A stretch of DNA of 47,717 bases, from contig JAJQEO010000016.1 of NCBI GenBank assembly GCA_021201665.1, forward strand, positions 1-47,717, in the 5' to 3' direction. The notes beneath the pieces were generated by a model, which ran no database searches, was not told the DNA's origin, and was given only the letters and a program-made list of their open reading frames with translations. This stretch comes from Lachnospiraceae bacterium (GTDB lineage Bacteria; Bacillota; Clostridia; Lachnospirales; Lachnospiraceae). Positions 41,588-47,717 of the stretch are shown piece by piece. The number at the start of each line of letters is the position of its first letter. The stretch's first letter is position 1. The position numbers and the translations under genes were made by a program.

Positions 41588-42769
41588 ATGGCACAGGAAG
41601 ACAAATTAAAGGCACTTGATGCCGCACTTACACAGATTGAGAAGCAGTTTGGCAAGGGCGCTGTGATGAAGCTGGGAGATACGGGTACTCATATGAATAT
41701 CGAGACGACCCCCACCGGTTCCCTGAGTCTGGATATCGCACTTGGACTTGGCGGGATCCCTAAGGGACGTGTTGTTGAAATTTACGGACCTGAGTCCAGT
41801 GGTAAGACTACAGTGGCGTTACACATGGTCGCGGAGGTGCAGAAGCTCGGCGGGATTGCGGGTTTCATCGATGCAGAGCACGCACTTGACCCGGTATACG
41901 CGAAAAATATTGGAGTAGATATTGACAATCTTTACATCTCCCAGCCTGATAATGGGGAGCAGGGTCTTGAAATCACTGAGACCATGGTTCGTTCCGGAGC
42001 GGTCGATATTATTATCGTGGACTCTGTGGCAGCATTGGTTCCCAAGGCTGAGATCGAGGGGGACATGGGTGATGCCCATGTGGGTCTCCAGGCGCGCCTG
42101 ATGTCCCAGGCATTAAGGAAGCTGACAGGCGTCATCAGCAAATCAAATTGTACCGTTATCTTTATCAACCAGCTGCGTGAGAAAGTGGGGATTATGTTTG
42201 GCAACCCCGAGACCACGACCGGTGGCCGCGCACTGAAGTTCTATTCATCTATTCGCCTGGATGTGCGCAGGACAGAGTCCCTGAAACAGGGCGGAGAGGT
42301 GATTGGAAACCATGTTCGTGTAAAGGTCGTAAAGAATAAGATCGCGCCGCCTTTCAAGGAAGCGGAGTTTGACATTATGTTCGGCCAGGGTATTTCCAGA
42401 GAGGGAGACATTCTTGACCTCGCGGCGAATAATAATATCATTAATAAAAGCGGGGCATGGTATGCCTACAATGGCAATAAGATCGGTCAGGGCCGTGAAA
42501 ATGCAAAGACTTATCTGAAGGAGCATCCGGATGTTATGATGGAAGTCGACCGCAAGGTACGCCAGCACTATGGCCTGATTGACGCCGATGAGTCTGACGC
42601 ACGCACAGATGGCGGGGCGGATTCTCCAAAGGCGCGTTCCGCCAGGGACACCAGGGAGAGTGTTCCGAAAGTGGACGGAAAAGAACTCCGCAGCGCGGCG
42701 CTGAACCCGGCGGTGATGCCTGCTTCGGATGATCCTGGCAATAATGAGGCGAAAGAGACGGATGCCTGA
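41588..42769 (+). CDS. recA: Recombinase RecA
   Basis: DNA-dependent ATPase for homologous recombination and co-protease for LexA-type repressors. The 393-aa protein has Walker A GPESSGKT (about 64-71), Walker [29 protein letters not shown] (loop 2 region, quoted in part) and a C-terminal domain to about 330. The last 60 residues form an acidic, Ala/Ser/Asp-rich tail, longer than the usual 345-360 aa total. It is followed by recX after a tandem array, and its promoter carries a LexA box. Confidence 0.98.
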   Translation: MAQEDKLKALDAALTQIEKQFGKGAVMKLGDTGTHMNIETTPTGSLSLDIALGLGGIPKGRVVEIYGPESSGKTTVALHMVAEVQKLGGIAGFIDAEHALDPVYAKNIGVDIDNLYISQPDNGEQGLEITETMVRSGAVDIIIVDSVAALVPKAEIEGDMGDAHVGLQARLMSQALRKLTGVISKSNCTVIFINQLREKVGIMFGNPETTTGGRALKFYSSIRLDVRRTESLKQGGEVIGNHVRVKVVKNKIAPPFKEAEFDIMFGQGISREGDILDLAANNNIINKSGAWYAYNGNKIGQGRENAKTYLKEHPDVMMEVDRKVRQHYGLIDADESDARTDGGADSPKARSARDTRESVPKVDGKELRSAALNPAVMPASDDPGNNEAKETDA

Positions 42770-42780
42770 AAGAGTATTAG

Positions 42781-42887
42781 AAGGTCAGACAATAGACAGA
42801 AGAACTGAAGCATTAAAAGGTCAGACAATAGATGGAAGAACTGAAGCATTAAAAGGCCGGACATAGACAGAAGAATCGAAACGTTAA
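42781..42887 (+). repeat. 36-bp tandem array, three copies, between recA and recX
   Basis: AAGG(T/C)C(A/G)GACA units start at 42781, 42817 and 42853; the first two differ at one or two bases, the third has a deletion. The frame of the units reads KGQTID-RTEAL. Confidence 0.9.
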
Positions 42888-42900
42888 AACGTGGGAATGA

Positions 42901-43575
42901 ATGGATTTCATTTCGCGAAGGTTCCCTGGCAGACCAGGTAATAAGAGAGTGACAGAGACATACATGGAGCGGGTAGCAGAGATCAGAAAGCTCACGGGCG
43001 GCAGGCATCTGGTGATTCTGGAGAGCGGACGGAAGTTTCCGCTGTACAAAAAGGAACTGAATGACTGCGGGATAGTCGAAGAAGCAGAGATATCGGAAGA
43101 AGCTCTGGAGAGGCTCTTTGAGGAGATTCTCCCGGGACGTGCCCGTCTGCGTGTCCTGCATCTTCTGGAAAAAATGGATCGGACAGAGTTTCAGATTCGT
43201 GAGAAGCTGAGACAGTCCGGCTATCCGGAGGAGATCATTGACGACGCAGTCGGGTACGTAAAGAACTATCATTATATTGATGATCTGCGCTATGCGCAAA
43301 ACTACCTGGAGGTACATTCCGCGGCAAAGAGCCTTCGGCAGATGAAACAGGAGCTGTATGAGAAGGGGATCGCCAAAGACATTGTGGCACAGGCCGTATC
43401 TGAGGCTGAGCTTCCGGATGAGGAGGCTCAGATTCGCGAACTGCTGAAAAAAAGAAATTATTCTCCCGATCAGAGCGATCGAAAGACACAGCAGAAAATC
43501 TGCGCTTTCCTGATGCGCCGCGGATATGAGAGTTCAGTGATCTCTCATGTGATGAATCTGGAGGAATGGCAGTAA
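42901..43575 (+). CDS. recX: Regulatory protein RecX
   Basis: Modulates RecA filaments. The protein is 224 aa from 42901, in the family range, all-helical with RecX repeats: VLHLLEKMDRTEFQIREKLRQSGY, YVKNYHYIDDLRYAQNY and MKQELYEKGIAKDIV (quoted as landmarks). The start is uncertain: ATG 42901 (GGGA upstream), GTG 42949 and ATG 42964 are all possible, and family similarity begins near 42964. The final codons GAATGGCAG-TAA are repeated downstream. Confidence 0.88.
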   Translation: MDFISRRFPGRPGNKRVTETYMERVAEIRKLTGGRHLVILESGRKFPLYKKELNDCGIVEEAEISEEALERLFEEILPGRARLRVLHLLEKMDRTEFQIREKLRQSGYPEEIIDDAVGYVKNYHYIDDLRYAQNYLEVHSAAKSLRQMKQELYEKGIAKDIVAQAVSEAELPDEEAQIRELLKKRNYSPDQSDRKTQQKICAFLMRRGYESSVISHVMNLEEWQ

Positions 43576-43700
43576 AGCGAGCAGGAAGCCAAAAAGCAAA
43601 AACGCGAATGGCAGCAAAGCGGGCAGGAAGCCGAAAAAGCAAAAACGCAAAAACGCGAATGGCAGTAAAGCGGGCAGGAAACCGAAAAGTAAAAACGCAA
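43564..43700 (+). repeat. Tandem array containing the recX stop codon, three copies
   Basis: GAATGGCAG starts units at 43564 (recX end, then TAA), 43606 (then CAA) and 43657 (then TAA). Periods are 42 and 51 bp, the latter by a 9-bp internal duplication (AAAAACGC). Shorter AAGCG-rich repeats continue to 43740. Confidence 0.9.
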
Positions 43701-43773
43701 GTAAGCAAAAAAGCGTATAAAGCGTAAAAGCGCAAAAAGCGGGAACCCAAGAAAGCAAAACAATGATACAGAC

Positions 43774-43806
43774 AAAAAACCGGGAACTGTGAAATTCAGT
43801 TCCCGG
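43774..43806 (-). terminator. Terminator of tRNA-Arg
   Basis: On the minus strand CCGGGAACTG, 7-nt loop, CAGTTCCCGG, then TTTTTT. Confidence 0.92.
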
Positions 43807-43816
43807 TTTCATAAAG

Positions 43817-43890
43817 CGTGCGCAAGAGGATTCGAACCCCCGACCTTTTGGTCCGTAGCCAAACGCTCTATCCAGCTGAGCTATGCGCAC
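43817..43890 (-). tRNA. tRNA-Arg (anticodon ACG)
   Basis: Cloverleaf on the minus strand: acceptor GTGCGCA with TGCGCAC, D-loop AGCTCAGCTGGATAGAGC, anticodon stem TTTGG/CCAAA around CTACGGA (ACG), T-loop GTTCGAATC. Discriminator G; CCA is not encoded. The A34 is expected to be edited to inosine. Confidence 0.96.
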
Positions 43891-43910
43891 CTGCCTCATC
43901 AGCAAAAGTC

Positions 43911-43939
43911 ATTATATACTTCCCGGATTCATTTGTCAA
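43911..43939 (-). promoter_or_regulatory. Perfect consensus promoter of tRNA-Arg
   Basis: Minus strand TTGACA (43934-43939), 17-bp spacer, TATAAT (43911-43916). Confidence 0.92.
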
Positions 43940-44128
43940 ACCTTTTTTTAAAAACATTTTAGCAGCTGATATGAAAAAGTAAATACCACTCCGAAGGGGG
44001 CAAACATTAAAACATAAAAAAGCAAACAATTAAAACGGAAAAATTAATAAATAAATTGACGATTGAGGAAACAATGGTATAAGATAATGGCTGGAATTTT
44101 TAAAGCGAGTACGGAAAGAGGGATAATT
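43940..44128 (+). promoter_or_regulatory. Nitroreductase promoter region
   Basis: TTGACG 44056-44061, 16-bp spacer, TATAAG 44078-44083 preceded by TGG. AT-rich upstream DNA (43980-44050) may act as an UP element. No other gene seen. Confidence 0.65.
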
Positions 44129-44725
44129 ATGAACGCAGAATTTACAAACATGAAAGAGCTTGTGAAAGCCAACCGAAGCTATCGGGGATATGACGAGAGC
44201 AGGAGGGTAACCAGGGAGGAGCTTCTGGAAATGGTGGATTGTGCCAGGCTGACAGCGTCGAGTGTGAACCAGCAGCCGCTGCGCTATTTCCTTGCATATG
44301 AGAAAGAGGATGTGGACAGGATTCAGCCGCTGACCAAGTGGGCGAGAGGCCTGCCGGATATGGAGCTTCCACATCCGGGTATGTATCCGACCGCTTTCAT
44401 CGTGATCTGTCAGGACACACGCATTTCGGAGTCTCTTTCCCGCTTCAGCCGTGACGTGGGGATTGCGGCCCAGACAATTCTTCTTTGTGCGACAGAGATG
44501 GGACTCGGGGGATGTATGATTGGGAATTTCAGCCCGGCGCAGATATCAGAGGCTGTTCATTTGCCTGAACAATTTACTCCTCTTCTTGTTGTGGCGATCG
44601 GAAAACCGGCGGAAAAAATTATTTTGACGGAGATAGAGCCTGATGAGCCGACCAATTATTACCGTGATGAGGAGGACACACATTATGTGCCAAAGCGAAG
44701 GCTTAAGGATATAGTAATCAACTAA
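44129..44725 (+). CDS. Nitroreductase family protein
   Basis: FMN-dependent oxidoreductase fold, 198 aa. Landmarks: KANRSYRGYDESRRVTREEL near the N-terminus (the R-S-x-R FMN-phosphate motif), SVNQQPLRYF, GIAAQTILLCATEMGLGGCMIG and VVAIGKPAE. The substrate is unknown. The ATG at 44129 has GAGGGA upstream; the frame open from 44063 overlaps the promoter. The stop codon lies in a dispersed repeat. Confidence 0.9.
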   Translation: MNAEFTNMKELVKANRSYRGYDESRRVTREELLEMVDCARLTASSVNQQPLRYFLAYEKEDVDRIQPLTKWARGLPDMELPHPGMYPTAFIVICQDTRISESLSRFSRDVGIAAQTILLCATEMGLGGCMIGNFSPAQISEAVHLPEQFTPLLVVAIGKPAEKIILTEIEPDEPTNYYRDEEDTHYVPKRRLKDIVIN

Positions 44726-44784
44726 GGATCAGCTGCGGAATTAAATTCCCATCTTGCATTGACAAATACACGATTCACAAGACC
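44720..44784 (+). repeat. Dispersed repeat element, copy C
   Basis: AACTAAGGATC...GCGGAATTAAATTCCCATCTTGCA and on, aligned with copy A at 8520; the right half (ATACACGATTCACAAGACC) is diverged. It includes the nitroreductase stop TAA. Confidence 0.6.
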
Positions 44785-44792
44785 AAAAAACC

Positions 44793-44975
44793 ATGACATA
44801 TTGTAATAAACCGGCGGCAAAAAGCAGCATATCAGCCTTTTGCATGGATAAACCGGCGGCAAAAAGCAGCATATCAGCCTTTTGCATGAATATACCGGGA
44901 AATAAAAATGCAGTCTTGCCGAACCTTTCTGGAAAATGCGGCGGTATGTGTGCATATATTGGAAAGATACAGTGA
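44793..44975 (+). CDS. Doubtful 60-aa ORF built from a 42-bp tandem repeat
   Basis: An ATG-led frame with two near-identical 14-residue units (KPAAKSSISAFCM) then unrelated sequence (CGGMCAYIGKIQ). No clear ribosome binding site. The repeat (44808-44849 and 44850-44890) can also be read on the minus strand. Coding is not established. Confidence 0.15.
   Translation: MTYCNKPAAKSSISAFCMDKPAAKSSISAFCMNIPGNKNAVLPNLSGKCGGMCAYIGKIQ
44808..44890 (+). repeat. 42-bp tandem duplication
   Basis: AAACCGGCGGCAAAAAGCAG starts at 44808 and 44850; the two units are essentially identical, and a third start is seen at about 44892. Confidence 0.92.
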
Positions 44976-45002
44976 ATGCTTAAGGGAGCGGGAGGTGGAG
45001 TA

Positions 45003-46055
45003 ATGACAATCTATTTGCTGGCAGGCCTGCTGTTGCCCTTTGCAGGCACTACATTAGGAGCGGCATGTGTGTTTTTCCTGAAAAACGAATTGAAACCTGG
45101 AGTGCAAAAGACATTGCTGGGCTTTGCCTCAGGTGTTATGGTGGCCGCCTCTGTCTGGTCGCTTCTGATTCCTTCCATGGAAATGTCCGAGAGCATGGGC
45201 AGGCTTTCATTTATTCCTGCGCTGGCCGGACTCCTGGCAGGCTTTGCGTTTCTTCTTTTGATGGACATAGCGATTCCCCACATGCACCTGGACAGTGACC
45301 AGGCGGAGGGACCAAAATGCAGACTTCCCAGGACGACGATGCTTCTGCTGGCGGTTACGCTGCATAATATCCCGGAAGGGATGGCGGTGGGCGTAGTATT
45401 TGCCGGAGTGCTTTCAGGAGAGGCACAGATCACGTCAGCCGGTGCCCTGGCCCTGGCGATCGGGATCGCGATCCAGAATTTTCCGGAGGGAGCCGTGATC
45501 AGTCTGCCGCTCCGCGGAGGAATGCCCTTGTCAGATGAGTTAAATAATGAAAGGCAGACAGAGAATTGCTCCGGCAGGACAGATTTTGATATAGAGACAT
45601 CCGACGATTTTCAAAGCATTCAAAGCGTCCCGGGTACCCAAAGTACCAAAAGCGTCCAAAACGATCAAAGCGCCCAAAGCACTCAAAGCGTCCATAGCGC
45701 CCAAAATGCCAAAAACGCCCGAAGTACCCATAGCGCCCAAAACATCAAAAACGCCCAAAACGCTCAAAGCCTACAAACTCAAAGTACGAAAGGCATGAGC
45801 CGGCCGAAAGCCTTTCTGTGTGGAATGCTGTCGGGGATTGTAGAGCCGGTTGGCGCAGTGATTACGATCCTTTTGTCACGTCTTGTGACTCCGGTGCTGC
45901 CCTACCTGCTTTCGTTCGCAGCCGGTGCGATGCTGTATGTGGTGGTGGAAGAACTGATCCCGGAGTCTTCCACAGGAGAGCACAGTAATCTGGGGACAAT
46001 CGGTTTCGCGGCTGGATTTGCGCTGATGATGGTTCTGGACGTGGCATTGGGATAG
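45003..46055 (+). CDS. ZIP family metal transporter (GufA-like) with a 9-bp-repeat loop
   Basis: Divalent metal transporter, 350 aa with eight predicted segments. The metal-binding helices have LHNIPEG (segment 4) and IQNFPEG (segment 5), as in GufA-type ZIP proteins, and GIVEPVGAV in segment 6. Between segments 5 and 6, residues 180-265 are a Gln/Ser/Asn/Lys insert of three-residue units (QSA, QST, QSV, HSA, QNA, KNA). ZIP loops are often His-rich; this one has very few His. The ATG at 45003 follows GGGAGGTGGAG. Probably imports zinc, iron or manganese. Confidence 0.9.
   Translation: MTIYLLAGLLLPFAGTTLGAACVFFLKNELKPGVQKTLLGFASGVMVAASVWSLLIPSMEMSESMGRLSFIPALAGLLAGFAFLLLMDIAIPHMHLDSDQAEGPKCRLPRTTMLLLAVTLHNIPEGMAVGVVFAGVLSGEAQITSAGALALAIGIAIQNFPEGAVISLPLRGGMPLSDELNNERQTENCSGRTDFDIETSDDFQSIQSVPGTQSTKSVQNDQSAQSTQSVHSAQNAKNARSTHSAQNIKNAQNAQSLQTQSTKGMSRPKAFLCGMLSGIVEPVGAVITILLSRLVTPVLPYLLSFAAGAMLYVVVEELIPESSTGEHSNLGTIGFAAGFALMMVLDVALG
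45605..45790 (+). repeat. 9-bp in-frame minisatellite in the ZIP transporter gene
   Basis: Roughly 20 units of CAAAGCGCC and variants (CATAGCGCC, AAAAACGCC, CAAAACGCT), all in frame. Confidence 0.9.
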
Positions 46056-46196
46056 AGCTTAAAAGGGTTTTTCCCTGTTAGATAGACGTTTTCATATGTA
46101 CTTTGCAGCGAGCGCAAAGTACGGATCTGCTTTATTACCGGGATTCTGTTACACTGGAATGTCCGGGCAGAATGCCCGGATATATGAGGGAATGCT
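46056..46196. repeat. Intergenic region with dispersed hairpin element, copy 2
   Basis: GTACTTTGC (46098-46106), 7-nt loop, GCAAAGTAC (46114-46122); on the minus strand it is followed by ATATGAAAAC, as in copy 1 at 4561-4592. No convincing promoter for the next gene was found (TACACT near 46150 is a weak -10). Confidence 0.55.
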
Positions 46197-47375
46197 ATGC
46201 AGTACAGAGAGGACCGAGAGGGGAACAAGTTGTCCATACTGGGTTATGGATGCATGAGATTTTCAAAGAACGGCAGCGAGATAGATCTTGACAAGGCGGA
46301 GCGGGAGCTGATGCGAGCAATTCGGGGCGGAGTGAACTATCTCGATACCGCTTACGTCTATCCCGGAAATGAAGAGGCAGTCGGCAAAATTCTGGAGCGG
46401 AATGGATGCCGTGACCAGATTTATCTCGCAACGAAGCTTCCTCATTATCTGATTCGCTCTTCCCAGGGAGCTGAAAAGAGATTCCGGGAGGAGCTTGCCC
46501 GCCTGCGGACAGATCACGTGGATTATTATCTGATGCATATGCTAAATGATGTAAAGACATGGGATCATCTGGCCAAGCTGGGTATAAAAGACTGGATACA
46601 GGAAAAACTGGAAAGCGGGCAGATTCGCCATATCGGATTTTCCTACCATGGGAATGCGGATAATTTTAAGCTGCTGCTGGATGCGTATGACTGGGATTTT
46701 TGCCAGATCCAGTATAACTATCTGGATGAATTTGCACAGGCCGGAAGGGAGGGACTGACCTATGCGGGGGAAAAGGGGATACCTGTCATTGTTATGGAGC
46801 CGCTGAGGGGCGGACGGTTGGTAAATCTTCTTCCTGAGGATGCGCGGACATTAATTGCCGATTCCGGGCATTTTCAGACACCGGCGGAGCTGGCATTCCG
46901 CTGGCTCTGGGATCAGCCGCAGGTGACATGCGTCCTCTCCGGGATGAACAGCATGGAGATGGTGGAGGAAAATCTGCGGATTGCGGATACGGCCCGCATG
47001 GGTGAAATGACAGACCAGGACAGACTGCTGATTGATCAGGTTCGGACAGAGATTAACCGGAAAATGAAGGTGGGATGTACCGGATGCGGCTATTGTATGC
47101 CCTGTCCGAAAGGCGTGGATATTCCGATGGCTTTTCACTGCCTGAACCTGAGACATACGGAAGGAGGCCGCTCAGGCGGCTGGGAGTATATACAGTCGAC
47201 TGCCATGCGTCGCGAGCCGTCAAGCGCCTCTATGTGCGTCGGCTGCGGCCGCTGCGAGCAGCACTGTCCGCAGAGTATTCCGATCAGAGAAATGCTCCGG
47301 GAGGCCGCCCGGAAGCTCGAGACACCAAAATACCGCGCGATCCGGTGGGCGGTGCATAAGTTCCACATTTATTAA
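46197..47375 (+). CDS. Aldo/keto reductase with C-terminal ferredoxin domain
   Basis: The 392-aa protein has an aldo/keto-reductase barrel (residues 1-285) with catalytic Asp51 and Tyr56 in YLDTAYVYPGNEE, Lys in LATKLP and His in YYLMHMLND, then a 4Fe-4S module with CTGCGYCMPCPKG and CVGCGRCEQHCPQ. Such fused proteins are common in anaerobes; the substrate is unknown. Start at the ATG 46197, with GAGGGAAT upstream. Electrons may pass between the clusters and NAD(P)H. Confidence 0.92.
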   Translation: MQYREDREGNKLSILGYGCMRFSKNGSEIDLDKAERELMRAIRGGVNYLDTAYVYPGNEEAVGKILERNGCRDQIYLATKLPHYLIRSSQGAEKRFREELARLRTDHVDYYLMHMLNDVKTWDHLAKLGIKDWIQEKLESGQIRHIGFSYHGNADNFKLLLDAYDWDFCQIQYNYLDEFAQAGREGLTYAGEKGIPVIVMEPLRGGRLVNLLPEDARTLIADSGHFQTPAELAFRWLWDQPQVTCVLSGMNSMEMVEENLRIADTARMGEMTDQDRLLIDQVRTEINRKMKVGCTGCGYCMPCPKGVDIPMAFHCLNLRHTEGGRSGGWEYIQSTAMRREPSSASMCVGCGRCEQHCPQSIPIREMLREAARKLETPKYRAIRWAVHKFHIY

Positions 47376-47461
47376 AAGACTGACAGAAAAATCCGCATGC
47401 CGTCCTTTTGCATGCATGGCATGAAAGAGGAAACTTCAGCTTACAAAAAACAAAAAAACAG

Positions 47462-47490
47462 TTGACATTCGAGGAACCGTGTAATATAAT
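47462..47490 (+). promoter_or_regulatory. Perfect consensus promoter of the tRNA-Pro/tRNA-Gly unit
   Basis: TTGACA 47462-47467, 17-bp spacer, TATAAT 47485-47490. Confidence 0.93.
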
Positions 47491-47535
47491 ACATTTCGCG
47501 TCAAGCGCCAGGGCGCCTTGATCAGTGGAGTGCTT

Positions 47536-47610
47536 CGGGGTGTGGCTCAGCTTGGCTAGAGCGCCTGGTTTGGGACCAGGAGGTCGCAGGTTCGAATCCT
47601 GTCACCCCGA
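47536..47610 (+). tRNA. tRNA-Pro (anticodon TGG)
   Basis: Acceptor CGGGGTG with CACCCCG, anticodon stem CCTGG/CCAGG around TTTGGGA (TGG), T-loop GTTCGAATC. Discriminator A; CCA not encoded. Confidence 0.97.
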
Positions 47611-47646
47611 TTTTACAGATATCTTCGCATGCCGGGCGGCATATAT

Positions 47647-47717
47647 GCGGGTGTAGTTCAATGGTAGAACACCAGCCTTCCAAGCTGGACACGTGGGTTC
47701 GATTCCCATCACCCGCT
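47647..47717 (+). tRNA. tRNA-Gly (anticodon TCC)
   Basis: Acceptor GCGGGTG with CACCCGC, anticodon stem CCAGC/GCTGG around CTTCCAA (TCC), T-loop GTTCGATTC. It ends with its discriminator T at the last base of the window; the tRNA cluster may continue beyond. Confidence 0.96.

Noticed and set aside
44793..44975. 60-aa ORF as a real repeat peptide gene
   Set aside because: No clear ribosome binding site, and the frame is produced by a 42-bp duplication of apparently non-coding DNA; kept only as a low-confidence feature.
47376..47450. Terminator after the aldo/keto reductase
   Set aside because: GCATGC repeats can pair around CGTCCTTTT, but no T-tract follows the hairpin.

Overview
The window looks like a chromosomal segment of a Gram-positive anaerobe of the class Clostridia, most likely Lachnospiraceae. 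This is inferred from the moderate-to-high GC content with strong AGGAGG-type ribosome binding sites, the fused pyruvate:ferredoxin oxidoreductase, the clostridial order yicC-remA-gmk-rpoZ-rimO-pgsA, the block pyrH-frr-uppS-cdsA-dxr-rseP, a lysine riboswitch on dapA, and a Bacillus-type LexA box in front of recA. No prophage, insertion sequence, CRISPR array or plasmid gene was seen.

Layout. 1-1900: frameshifted tail of a substrate-binding protein, then a MATE exporter. 1900-8500: rqcH (ribosome quality control, minus strand), a Uma2-type nuclease fold and a SWI2/SNF2 ATPase. 8700-14360: yicC, remA, gmk, rpoZ, a DUF308/HdeD-like membrane protein, rimO and pgsA. 14550-19590 (minus strand): argG, then a DNA-damage cassette of a LexA-like self-cleaving XRE/S24 repressor, a 100-aa protein, a Y-family polymerase and a YolD-like protein. 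20000-25060: mrp and the lysine/diaminopimelate genes dapA, dapB and an aspartokinase. 25320-35450: a leucine-rich-repeat protein, nifJ, a PAS/degenerate-GGDEF/EAL protein and a CtpE-like P-type ATPase. 35650-41120: the UMP kinase to site-2 protease block for translation, undecaprenyl phosphate, phospholipid and isoprenoid synthesis. 41340-43600: recA and recX. 43800-47717: tRNA-Arg, nitroreductase, ZIP transporter, aldo/keto reductase with ferredoxin domain, tRNA-Pro and tRNA-Gly.

The most unusual property is not one gene but a texture. About twenty short tandem arrays occur (periods of 9 to 69 bp, often 36, 39 or 42 bp). Where they fall inside conserved genes they keep the frame and add low-complexity loops or tails: SNF2, HdeD-like, rimO, the YolD-like N-terminus, the LRR protein, the P-type ATPase and the ZIP transporter. 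Where they fall between genes they often start inside the upstream gene, so that its last codons and stop codon are part of the first repeat unit (cdsA, recX, the P-type ATPase, remA). Two small dispersed repeat families are also present. This suggests a genome with high slippage or duplication activity. The window also holds recA, recX and a damage-inducible mutasome, but any link between the two is speculation.

Several promoters match the sigma-A consensus with 17-bp spacers: the repressor, mrp, dapA, nifJ, recA (two) and both tRNA units. Coordinates and motifs were read by eye; no homology search or folding program was run.
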